Positions 5,848 to 12,562 of a stretch of 16,705 bases of DNA are shown here, piece by piece. The position numbers and the translations under genes were made by a program. The stretch lies in assembly GCA_030765605.1 (NCBI GenBank), contig JAVCCG010000033.1, forward strand, positions 1 to 16,705, in the 5' to 3' direction. Numbering within the stretch: position 1 is the first letter of the stretch; every line of letters begins with the position of its first letter. Source of the stretch: Candidatus Alcyoniella australis (GTDB lineage Bacteria > Lernaellota > Lernaellaia > JAVCCG01 > Alcyoniellaceae). Below the pieces are notes generated by a model that saw only the letters and a program-made list of their open reading frames with translations, was not told the DNA's origin and ran no database searches.

Positions 5848-7172
5848 TCCGCCGAAAACTGCCCGTGGTGGAGTTGCTGCTGATCGTCGCCTGGATCGGC
5901 GTGGGCTGCTACCACCCAAATCCCGCGCCCGCACCCCGCGCAGCATCCGCCATCGACGTGCCCTCCTACCACTCCGAATATGCCGCTGGCCGAACCCTTG
6001 ACGAGCAGGCCGCGGTGGAGCTGGCGTTGCAAAACGACTTTTCCCTGGACGCGCTGGCCCGCGACATCGAGCTGGCGCGATCACAGGCGCGTGTCAGCGG
6101 CGCTTTCCCCGACCCCGAGCTGCGGGTCGGACAGCTCTCGTCGCACGACCTGGACGGCACCCTGCACTCGCTGGAGCTCGGGCTGCGCTTCAGCACCCCC
6201 TACGTCGGCGAGCGCGCGGCCACGCGCGACGCGGACGAGGCGCGGGCCGATCTTTCGCAGTCCGAATTGATCGCCGAACAGATCGACCGCAGCGACTGGG
6301 TGCGGCTGGGATTCTCGCAGATCGTCAGGCTCGAGGGTCTGGTCGAGATCTGCCACAGCGAAGTGCAGTACCGCTCGCAGCTACTCGATCTGCTGCGCAC
6401 TCAGGCCGCGATCAACGAGCGCACCAACATCGAGCTGGTCAACGCCGAGCTCGAGCTGTTCAACGCGCAACAACAGCTGTCAAAGCGCGAAAACGATTTG
6501 CGTACGCTGCAACGTTCGCTGGCCGCGGCCGTGGGATTGGAAACGCTCCCCGCGCTGGAGCCGGTCTTTGAACAGCGTATCGAGCTCGACCGCGAGCAAC
6601 TGCTCTCAGAGGCCTTTGCCGCGCGTCCCGAGCTGCTCGAGACCTCGAGCAACTATCGCCTGTCCCAGGCGCGCCGTCACCTCGAACGAGTCCGAACCAT
6701 CCCCTGGATCAGCTTTGTCGAGCCCTCGTACCGCCGCGAGTACGACGAGGACAACGACGAGACCGAGCACTGGGCTGAGCTGCGTTTCGGCATTGCCCTG
6801 CCGATCTTCAACCTGGGCCGCGTGGGCGTGCGGGCTGAGGAACTGGCAATGCAGCGCGACCTGTCGCGGCTGCGCGGCATCGAAGGCCAAATCGCCATCG
6901 AGCTCGACCAGGCGCTGTCCGAGTATCGACGGCTGTGGGACGACAACGAACAGTTCGCCGCCACCCTGACCCGCCTGGAGGACCAGGTGCGCCAGACCAT
7001 CGAGCTGGGCCGCGCCAACCCCGAGGCCGATCCGCTGGATCTGATCGATCTGCAATTGGAGCTGCTGCAGGTACGACGCGCCCGAGTCGAGTTTCGGGCC
7101 CTGCTTTCCCAGGTGCGCATCGACCTGCTGCGCGCCGTGGGCGAAATCCACAGCGCACAGCCGCCCCACTGA
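5844..7172 (+). CDS. TolC-family outer membrane channel protein
   Basis: 442 residues, ATG inside the upstream stop (ATGA 5844-5847). The N-terminus MIRRKLPVVELLLIVAWIGVGC is a signal peptide ending in a possible lipid-attachment cysteine C22 (the lipobox GVGC is not canonical). The body shows the repeated long amphipathic helices of outer membrane efflux proteins: LDEQAAVELALQNDFSLDAL at about 52-71, PDPELRVGQLS at about 91-101, then long EL/AQ-rich helices. A second repeat contains ELRFGIALPIFNLGRVGVRAEELAMQRDLSRL at about 312-343, the usual second-half FxxPLF-like entry. It should form the trimeric outer membrane part of a tripartite channel with the HlyD-type adaptor. It is the last gene of this run; an AT-rich regulatory gap follows. 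Confidence 0.85.
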   Translation: MIRRKLPVVELLLIVAWIGVGCYHPNPAPAPRAASAIDVPSYHSEYAAGRTLDEQAAVELALQNDFSLDALARDIELARSQARVSGAFPDPELRVGQLSSHDLDGTLHSLELGLRFSTPYVGERAATRDADEARADLSQSELIAEQIDRSDWVRLGFSQIVRLEGLVEICHSEVQYRSQLLDLLRTQAAINERTNIELVNAELELFNAQQQLSKRENDLRTLQRSLAAAVGLETLPALEPVFEQRIELDREQLLSEAFAARPELLETSSNYRLSQARRHLERVRTIPWISFVEPSYRREYDEDNDETEHWAELRFGIALPIFNLGRVGVRAEELAMQRDLSRLRGIEGQIAIELDQALSEYRRLWDDNEQFAATLTRLEDQVRQTIELGRANPEADPLDLIDLQLELLQVRRARVEFRALLSQVRIDLLRAVGEIHSAQPPH

Positions 7173-7424
7173 CATACCCCCCAACGATTAAAAATTATTA
7201 CAAATAGTTATTGGCCCTACATTTAGTAACGCTATCATAGCGCTTCACCATGACGATAAGGTTAATTAACATATTGTTATTAAAGGTGATTCATATCATA
7301 GAGAGCCCGGCACGCTTTGTGCTACTTATGTTGCATGGAAGCTTCGAGATTAACCGCGCCCTTGGTCCCCAATGACTTGGGCGTACGGCGTCAGCATTTG
7401 AGAGTCAACCAGGCGGGATCGAAA
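7173..7424 (+). promoter_or_regulatory. AT-rich regulatory gap upstream of the VTC-domain gene
   Basis: This 250-base gap is far more AT-rich than the flanking genes. It contains a candidate promoter with -35 TTGGCC (7211-7216), a 16-base spacer and -10 TATCAT (7233-7238). A perfect dyad CGCTAT-C-ATAGCG (7230-7242) covers the -10. Downstream lie the perfect palindrome GTTAATTAAC (7261-7270) and the dyad TAACA-TAT-TGTTA (7267-7279). The dense symmetry suggests repressor control of the downstream genes. Confidence 0.45.
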
Positions 7425-8243
7425 ATGAGCAGCAACGGTAGATACGGCACTGTAAGCTCGATCAAGCGTTATGAGAACAAATTCCTAATACCGGAGTCTC
7501 TAAGCGCTGAGATCAGGGATTATATAAGGTTTTTCTCGCACCCCGACCCGCTGTCCGAGGACGGCTTGGGCAACTACACCGTTCACAGCCTCTACCTTGA
7601 CACCCCTGATTTGGCGTTCTACATGGCCAACCATCTGAAGGTCAACTCGCGGCTCAAACCGCGCGTGCGTTTTTTCGGCAATCAGCCCAACGGAACTCTG
7701 TTTCTGGAGGTCAAACGCCGCCAGGGGCAGATCGTCTGGAAAACCAGAGAACGCATCAGCACGGCGATCTGGCCCAAGATCCTGCTCTCTCCGGAAGATG
7801 TCGACGACAACAGCCAAAGCCCCGAGTCCAATATCGAGGATGCCTTTGCCAGCTTCACCAATGTCACGCAGTCTTTTCAGGCGATTCCCATGGCCCACGT
7901 GCGCTATCGGCGCGAGGCGTACGTCAGCGACATCGATAATTACGTGCGGATCACCTTTGACCGGCGGCTCTCCGGCGCCCTGGCCCGGGGCAGCGCCAAT
8001 CTGAATATCGACGAGCATGACATGTTCCATTTCGACGACGCGCACACCAGCAAATTCTTTGAATCGCCCGTGGTGCTTGAGATCAAGTGCGAGTCGCTGA
8101 TTCCGCAGTGGGTCGTGGACCTAGTGCAGCGTTTTCGTCTGACCAAGCGCGGTTTCTCGAAATACTACAACACGATGCGCATGGGGATGTTCGAACACGG
8201 CGGAGCACACGAGGTAAGGGCCGCGCGTTTCATGACCAACTGA
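7425..8243 (+). CDS. VTC-domain (polyphosphate polymerase-like) protein
   Basis: 272 residues from ATG 7425, which has an AGGCGGG ribosome site; in-frame starts at 7317 (TTG) and 7335 (ATG) would add residues outside the domain. VTC / triphosphate-tunnel motifs occur in order: KRYENKFLI (14-22); LYLDTPDLAFY then RLKPRVRFF (57-84, basic residues R76, K78, R80, R82); LFLEVKRRQGQIVWKTR (92-108); HVRYRREAY...NYVRITFDRRL (158-182); and VVLEIKCE...P.WV...FSKYYNT (216-250), with E219, K221 and K246. In yeast Vtc4 this fold makes polyphosphate from ATP in a basic tunnel; bacterial members are annotated as polyphosphate polymerase domain proteins, mostly untested. No membrane segment is present, so it must partner with a membrane protein, plausibly the DUF4956 protein encoded upstream. 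Confidence 0.87.
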   Translation: MSSNGRYGTVSSIKRYENKFLIPESLSAEIRDYIRFFSHPDPLSEDGLGNYTVHSLYLDTPDLAFYMANHLKVNSRLKPRVRFFGNQPNGTLFLEVKRRQGQIVWKTRERISTAIWPKILLSPEDVDDNSQSPESNIEDAFASFTNVTQSFQAIPMAHVRYRREAYVSDIDNYVRITFDRRLSGALARGSANLNIDEHDMFHFDDAHTSKFFESPVVLEIKCESLIPQWVVDLVQRFRLTKRGFSKYYNTMRMGMFEHGGAHEVRAARFMTN

Positions 8244-8320
8244 ATTAAAAAAAGGCTGGCATCGTCGCCCCATCGGCATGACAATGCTCAATGATGAATA
8301 CTATCCAAAGGAGAGATCGC

Positions 8321-8962
8321 ATGTCCCGTAAAACTATCGGCCTTTGGCATTGGGCGCTGCTGGCCATGCTGTTGGCAACACTGCTGGCCATGGGCGCGGC
8401 CTGCGACTCGGGCGACGACGACGATGACGATGACGACGACGTAGATAACCCGGCGCAACCTGCGGCGGGCGAGGCGCTATTCACCGAAATCATGTACGAC
8501 CCGCTGGCACTGGAAGACATCGTGGGCGAGTGGGTCGAGCTGCTTAACACGACCCAGACCGCGTTCAACCTGCGCGGCTGTGTTTTCAGCGACGAAAACG
8601 AAGAGCATCTCAGTACGATCGAGACCGACCTCGCGCTCCCGGCCAACGGCTATCTGATTTTGGGCATCGGCCTGGATGACAACCAAAGCCCGGCCCAGCC
8701 CGACTGGACCTGGGGCGAATACAACCTGGGCAACTCCGGCGATACGGTCAGCCTCACCTGCTCCGGTGAAGTAATCGACCAAGTTGTCTACGACGAAGCC
8801 GCGATGGACTACGACCCGGTGAAGGGCGCCAGCCTGGCCCTCTGTCCGGGCTCCGAGGACACGACAGCCAACGACGACATGGCGGCCTGGCGCTTCTCCA
8901 CCAGCGCGATGTCCGATGGCGACCTGGGCACCCCGCGCGAGGCCAACGACCCCTGTCAGTGA
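8321..8962 (+). CDS. Lipoprotein with lamin-tail domain (LTD)
   Basis: 213 residues from ATG 8321, with AAGGAG at 8308-8313 (an in-frame ATG at 8291 lacks this). The signal peptide (about 1-27, ending LLAMGAAC) puts a lipid-attachment cysteine at C28, although the lipobox is loose. A run of nine Asp follows (32-40). The rest is an LTD: LFTEIMYDPLALEDIVGEWVELLNTTQTAFNLRGCVFSDE (53-92), ALPANGYLILG (106-115), then GDTVSLTCSGEVIDQVVYDE (140-159) and the typical ending GTPREAND. LTDs are immunoglobulin-like beta domains found on secreted bacterial proteins, often alongside CotH domains or nucleases. The stop overlaps the ATG of the first CotH gene (TGATG), so the two are translationally coupled. 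Role is likely surface binding or scaffolding. Confidence 0.85.
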   Translation: MSRKTIGLWHWALLAMLLATLLAMGAACDSGDDDDDDDDDVDNPAQPAAGEALFTEIMYDPLALEDIVGEWVELLNTTQTAFNLRGCVFSDENEEHLSTIETDLALPANGYLILGIGLDDNQSPAQPDWTWGEYNLGNSGDTVSLTCSGEVIDQVVYDEAAMDYDPVKGASLALCPGSEDTTANDDMAAWRFSTSAMSDGDLGTPREANDPCQ

Positions 8963-10593
8963 TGCGGTTGTTTTGGCTGTTGCTGATTCCGATCCTGTGT
9001 TTCACGGCGCTGCCCGGCTGTGAGAGCCCGGACGAGGAAAAAGAAGAAGACAGCGGAGACGACGACGACAGCGTAGACGACGATGATCTTGACGACGACG
9101 ACGATGACGATCAGCTGCCTGCGGTTTGCGACGAGATCTACCAACAGGACAACCTGCCGTTATTCGAAATCCAGATCGCCCAGTCCGACTGGGACGAGCT
9201 GCTCTACAACTACCAATACGGCATGGAGATCCCTGAGCCCCGGTCGTACTTCCCGCTGATCGAGTTCCGCTACGGCGACGAGACGATCAGCAACGCGGCG
9301 ATCAGACTGCGCGGCAGCCCGGACCACTGGTGGCCCGACCCCAAGATGCAATTCAACATCTCGTTCAAACAGTACGACGAGGACGGACGCTTCCGCGGCA
9401 TGCGCAAGCTCAACCTGGACAACGCGCACGGCGATCACACCATTTTCCACGACCGCTTGGGCATGCAGTTCTTCCGCGACCTGGGCGTGCCCGCACCGTG
9501 CGTCAACCACGCTAAGCTCAACATCAACGGCGAGTACTTCGGGCTCTACGTCAACATCGAACACGTTGACCAGGAGTTCCTGCGGCGCAATTTCGGCAAA
9601 CAGGACGAGGGCAACCTGTACAAGAGCATGTCGCACTTCATCTACGAGAAGAAGACCAACGAGTCCGACCCGGACATGAGCGATGTGGAGCTGTTCGAGG
9701 CTGACCTGAACCTCGACGAGCTCGACGCGATCACCGACCTGGACGAGGCGATCGTCGAGTGGGCGGGCGAGGCGCTGGCGCCGCACCTGGACGGCTACTT
9801 CGCCGGCGCGGTGAACTACTACCTCTACAATCACCCCCAGCGCGGGTTCATCTTCATCCCCTGGGACATCGACTACTCGTTCGATCTGGCCCCATACGAG
9901 TTGGACCTGATCGATTTCGTCAGCAGCTGGGGGCATGGAAAGCCCAAACAGTTCCTGACAGTACTCACTGACAACGGCTGGTACCAGCGCTATCTTTCAG
10001 AGATCGAACGCGCACGGACTTACTACGATCCGGAGCTGCTTAATCAGCGGATCGACTTATACGCGGACCAGATCGAGGACGCGATGGCAACCGATCCCAA
10101 CCCGAGTTTCACGCTGGTCGAGCACCAGCAGGCCGAGTCCAACCTGCGCCAACATATTGCGAAACGATGGGAGTTCTCGCAGGGCTGGCTGAACTGCGCT
10201 GGCGGCGAGGTCGAACACCAGACGCTGGTGGCCGGGTCCGTCGATTACCAGGTGATCACCACCCCGTGTTCATGGAACCGCGCCCGGGAGAACTGCGAAC
10301 TGCTCGGCGGCGACCTGGCAGTGCCGCGCAACGCGGACGAACAGACGTTGTTGAGCAACGCGCTGTTCAGCATGGCCCCGGGCAAGGTCTGGATCGGTGC
10401 CAACGACCTGACCCAGGAAGGCCTGTGGACCGACGCTGCGGGCAATCCGTTGAGCCACTTGTTCTGGGGCCCTGGACAGCCTTCGGAACACGACCACATC
10501 GACTGCGTCCAGATGATCGAATACTACGACGGACTGTGGAGTGACGACTACTGCGCACGTCCCCGTCCTTCCGTTTGCACTGCCGACAAATAA
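8962..10593 (+). CDS. CotH kinase–C-type lectin lipoprotein, copy 1
   Basis: 543 residues from ATG 8962 (GTG 8959 is an alternative), overlapping the LTD stop. The signal peptide ends ALPGC with lipid Cys C20. An acidic linker (21-50) contains three Asp runs. The CotH domain spans about 55-410: AAIRLRGSP (112-120), QFNISFKQYDEDGRFRGMRKLNLDN (130-154), LNINGEYFGLYVNIEHVDQEFLRRNFG (186-212) and FIFIPWDIDYSF (296-307), where D302/D304 correspond to the metal-binding Asp of CotH atypical kinases. A C-type lectin domain follows (about 425-540): SWNRARENCELLGGDLA, VWIGANDLTQEGLWTD, WGPGQPSE, DCVQM, GLWSDDYC, with C445/C539 and C515/C531 as the expected disulfides. The ATP-using domain lies outside the inner membrane, which raises a nucleotide-supply question. 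Residue 284 is Val where copy 2 has Asp. Confidence 0.9.
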   Translation: MRLFWLLLIPILCFTALPGCESPDEEKEEDSGDDDDSVDDDDLDDDDDDDQLPAVCDEIYQQDNLPLFEIQIAQSDWDELLYNYQYGMEIPEPRSYFPLIEFRYGDETISNAAIRLRGSPDHWWPDPKMQFNISFKQYDEDGRFRGMRKLNLDNAHGDHTIFHDRLGMQFFRDLGVPAPCVNHAKLNINGEYFGLYVNIEHVDQEFLRRNFGKQDEGNLYKSMSHFIYEKKTNESDPDMSDVELFEADLNLDELDAITDLDEAIVEWAGEALAPHLDGYFAGAVNYYLYNHPQRGFIFIPWDIDYSFDLAPYELDLIDFVSSWGHGKPKQFLTVLTDNGWYQRYLSEIERARTYYDPELLNQRIDLYADQIEDAMATDPNPSFTLVEHQQAESNLRQHIAKRWEFSQGWLNCAGGEVEHQTLVAGSVDYQVITTPCSWNRARENCELLGGDLAVPRNADEQTLLSNALFSMAPGKVWIGANDLTQEGLWTDAAGNPLSHLFWGPGQPSEHDHIDCVQMIEYYDGLWSDDYCARPRPSVCTADK

Positions 10594-10607
10594 GGATGGC
10601 GCTGAAA

Positions 10608-12230
10608 ATGAACATCTCGCGGTTCACAATTTTCGCAATCTGCCTGATGCTTTTACTGGGCCTGCTCTCGATCGCCTGCGACGAATCGGGCGATGATGAT
10701 GACGACGATGCCGCAGACGATGACACCGGCGACGACGACGACGACATTGATCTCCCCGGCGCCTGCGACGAGGTGTTCGACCCAGATCAGCTTCCGACTT
10801 ACGATATCCAGATCGACCCCGGCCAGTGGGCCAACCTGCAGTACGAGTGGGCCAATTGGGCCGATCGCATGGACGAGGGACTGCCGACCAAGCCCTACCA
10901 CCCTTTGATCTCCTTTAAGTACGCTGACGAGGTCGTGGAGAACGCCGCGATCCGACTCAAGGGCAGCGAGCTGAACTGGGGATCGAGCCCCGATAAGATG
11001 CAGTTCAACATCTCTTTCAAGCAGTACGACGACAGCGGTCGCTGGCACGGCATGCGCAAGGTCAATCTCGACGCGCCGCACAACGACCCGAGCATGCTGC
11101 GCGAACGAATCGCCTTCTGGTACTTCCGCGAGCTTGGCTTGTCTGCACCGTGCGCCAACAGCGCGCGGCTGATGGTCAACGGCGAGTACTATGGTCTGTT
11201 CACCAACATCGAGCATGTGGACCAGGAGTTTCTAGAGCGTAACTTCGGTAAGGACGCAGCCGAGGGCAACTTATATAAAACCGGCGAGAAGCAGACCAAC
11301 GAGTCCGACCCGGATATCAGCGATTGGGAACAGTTCGATTCCGAGTTGACCCTGGAGCAGCTCGAACAGCTTGTAGACCTGGAGCAGGCAGTGCAGATGT
11401 GGGTCGGCGAGGCGGTCATCCCCCAGGTCGACGGCTATTGGGCCGGCGGCGACAACTGGTACATCTACAACCACCCCCAGCGCGGCTTCGTGTTCATTCC
11501 CTGGGACAACGACTACTCCTTTACCGTTGCCGGAATGAACGTCGACCCGATCACTTGGGAGGCCCCGTGGGGCCACGGCAAGCCCGCACACTTCTTGACG
11601 ATGATCCAAGACACCGACTGGTTCCTGTATTTCCTCGAGACTTTCGATTCGGCGCTGTACGTGTTCGACCCCGAGGTGCTGCACGCGATGATCGACCAGT
11701 ACGCCGAACAGATCGCCGAGGCAATGGACGCGGACGCCAACAAGCCCTACTCCACCGACGACCATCTGGACGCAATCGACGCAACCTACACGCACGTGGA
11801 ACAGCGCCAGCTCTTTGGTTTTGAGTGGCTCGACTGCAAGAACGGCGCGGGGACGTTCGAGGAATACGAGTTCGGCGGACGGACCTTCGGCGTCTGGCAC
11901 ACCTCCTGCTCGTGGCACAACGCCCTGAACTACTGCCAGTACCTGGGCGGCAGCCTGGCGGTCCCCCTTGACGCGGACGATCAGTTGTTCCTGACCAACA
12001 CCTTGTTGGGGCTGATCGATGACGATTGGTGGATCGGCGCCAACGACATTGACGAAGACGACGTCTGGACCGACCCGGACGGAACGATCCTCTCGTACCT
12101 TCCTTGGGGGCCGGATCAACCCTCCGAAAGCCCGGGCGTTGATTGCGCCACCATGGACGATTACCGCGACGGCCTATGGGCCGGAGACTACTGCAGTAGG
12201 CCCCACCCCTCGGTCTGCGTAATGCCCTAG
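10608..12230 (+). CDS. CotH kinase–C-type lectin lipoprotein, copy 2
   Basis: 540 residues from ATG 10608 (AAGGA 11 bases upstream; ATG 10596 and TTG 10575 are in frame). The signal peptide ends LLSIAC with lipid Cys C24, followed by a broken poly-Asp linker (25-48). Its CotH domain is collinear with copy 1: QFNISFKQYDDSGRWHGMRKVNLD (132-155), LMVNGEYYGLFTNIEHVDQEFLERNFG (188-214), GYWAGGDNWYIYNHPQRGFVFIPWDNDYSF (276-305). D282 and D300/D302 are candidates for the catalytic and metal-binding Asp. The C-type lectin domain (about 425-537) has CSWHNALNYCQYLGGSLAVP, WWIGANDIDEDDVWTDPDG, WGPDQPSE, DCATM and GLWAGDYC. Extensive identity with copy 1, just 14 bases away, shows tandem duplication followed by divergence. 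The gene ends in a hairpin that begins at its stop codon. Confidence 0.9.
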   Translation: MNISRFTIFAICLMLLLGLLSIACDESGDDDDDDAADDDTGDDDDDIDLPGACDEVFDPDQLPTYDIQIDPGQWANLQYEWANWADRMDEGLPTKPYHPLISFKYADEVVENAAIRLKGSELNWGSSPDKMQFNISFKQYDDSGRWHGMRKVNLDAPHNDPSMLRERIAFWYFRELGLSAPCANSARLMVNGEYYGLFTNIEHVDQEFLERNFGKDAAEGNLYKTGEKQTNESDPDISDWEQFDSELTLEQLEQLVDLEQAVQMWVGEAVIPQVDGYWAGGDNWYIYNHPQRGFVFIPWDNDYSFTVAGMNVDPITWEAPWGHGKPAHFLTMIQDTDWFLYFLETFDSALYVFDPEVLHAMIDQYAEQIAEAMDADANKPYSTDDHLDAIDATYTHVEQRQLFGFEWLDCKNGAGTFEEYEFGGRTFGVWHTSCSWHNALNYCQYLGGSLAVPLDADDQLFLTNTLLGLIDDDWWIGANDIDEDDVWTDPDGTILSYLPWGPDQPSESPGVDCATMDDYRDGLWAGDYCSRPHPSVCVMP

Positions 12231-12464
12231 GCACCTTTGAGGTGCCACAAAACTCGCGTAGTTCGCTGGTCGTAACGCCACGAGCCTCTCCGCGCCCGGC
12301 TTTGAGCCGGGCAAAACTCGCAAGTGGATCAAACTCGTAGCTCAACGATGATCCCCGCGACGCGGGGCAGATCGGCGTAGAACGACCAGGGAAATATGCG
12401 TTTTTTGTGGCGGCTCAAAGCCGCCGCTGCGAGCCTACACACAAAGATCGTTTTCACGATCTTT
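12230..12464. repeat. Cluster of intergenic hairpins, three sharing a TTTGA loop
   Basis: This is most of a 332-base gap (12231-12562) without a gene. Hairpin A is GGCACC-TTTGA-GGTGCC (12230-12246). Hairpin B is GCCCGGC-TTTGA-GCCGGGC (12294-12312). Hairpin C, on the opposite strand, is GGCGGC-TCAAA-GCCGCC (12409-12425), whose loop is the reverse complement of TTTGA. A and C (read on the minus strand) are followed by ACAAAA, B by AAAA, and A and B by ACTCGC; a CAAACTCGTAG copy is at 12330-12340. Two further stems are CCCCGC-GAC-GCGGGG (12353-12367) and AAAGATCG-TTTTCA-CGATCTTT (12443-12464). Different stems around one loop, with compensating changes, indicate a structured repeat family. None has a T-run, so they are not typical terminators. 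Confidence 0.65.
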
Positions 12465-12506
12465 CCCCACCTCCCTGTCGCGGAAAGCGCAGCGTTGCAC
12501 GTTGCT

Positions 12507-12538
12507 TTGTCCGTTACGCGGCCGATGGTATCGTAACG
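12507..12538 (+). promoter_or_regulatory. Candidate promoter and dyad before the ABC1 kinase gene
   Basis: -35 TTGTCC (12507-12512), a 16-base spacer and -10 TATCGT (12529-12534) lie about 30 bases before the start at 12563. A perfect dyad CGTTACG-N13-CGTAACG (12512-12518 and 12532-12538) covers the -10, as an operator would. Box matches are only moderate. Confidence 0.35.
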
Positions 12539-12562
12539 TCCGACAATTCGGACGGAGACAAA

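Noticed and set aside
9160-9936. Long minus-strand open frame of 258 codons
   Set aside because: It lies antisense within the clear CotH-lectin gene and arises from GC-rich codon bias; its Val-rich product matches no family.
8404-10756. GAC/GAT repeats as phase-variable tracts
   Set aside because: Changes would be in steps of three bases and could not switch the frame, and the codons are mixed, so slippage switching is unlikely.
12230-12246. Hairpin at the CotH copy 2 stop as a Rho-independent terminator
   Set aside because: The stem is followed by ACAAAACT, not a T-run; it fits the repeat family better.
11551-12345. Long minus-strand frame of 264 codons over the second CotH gene
   Set aside because: Arg/Ser/Pro-rich shadow translation of a well-supported plus-strand gene.
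12407-12562. Upstream extension of the ABC1 kinase frame
   Set aside because: It runs through the hairpin repeats, is absent from the family, and a good ribosome site precedes the ATG at 12563.
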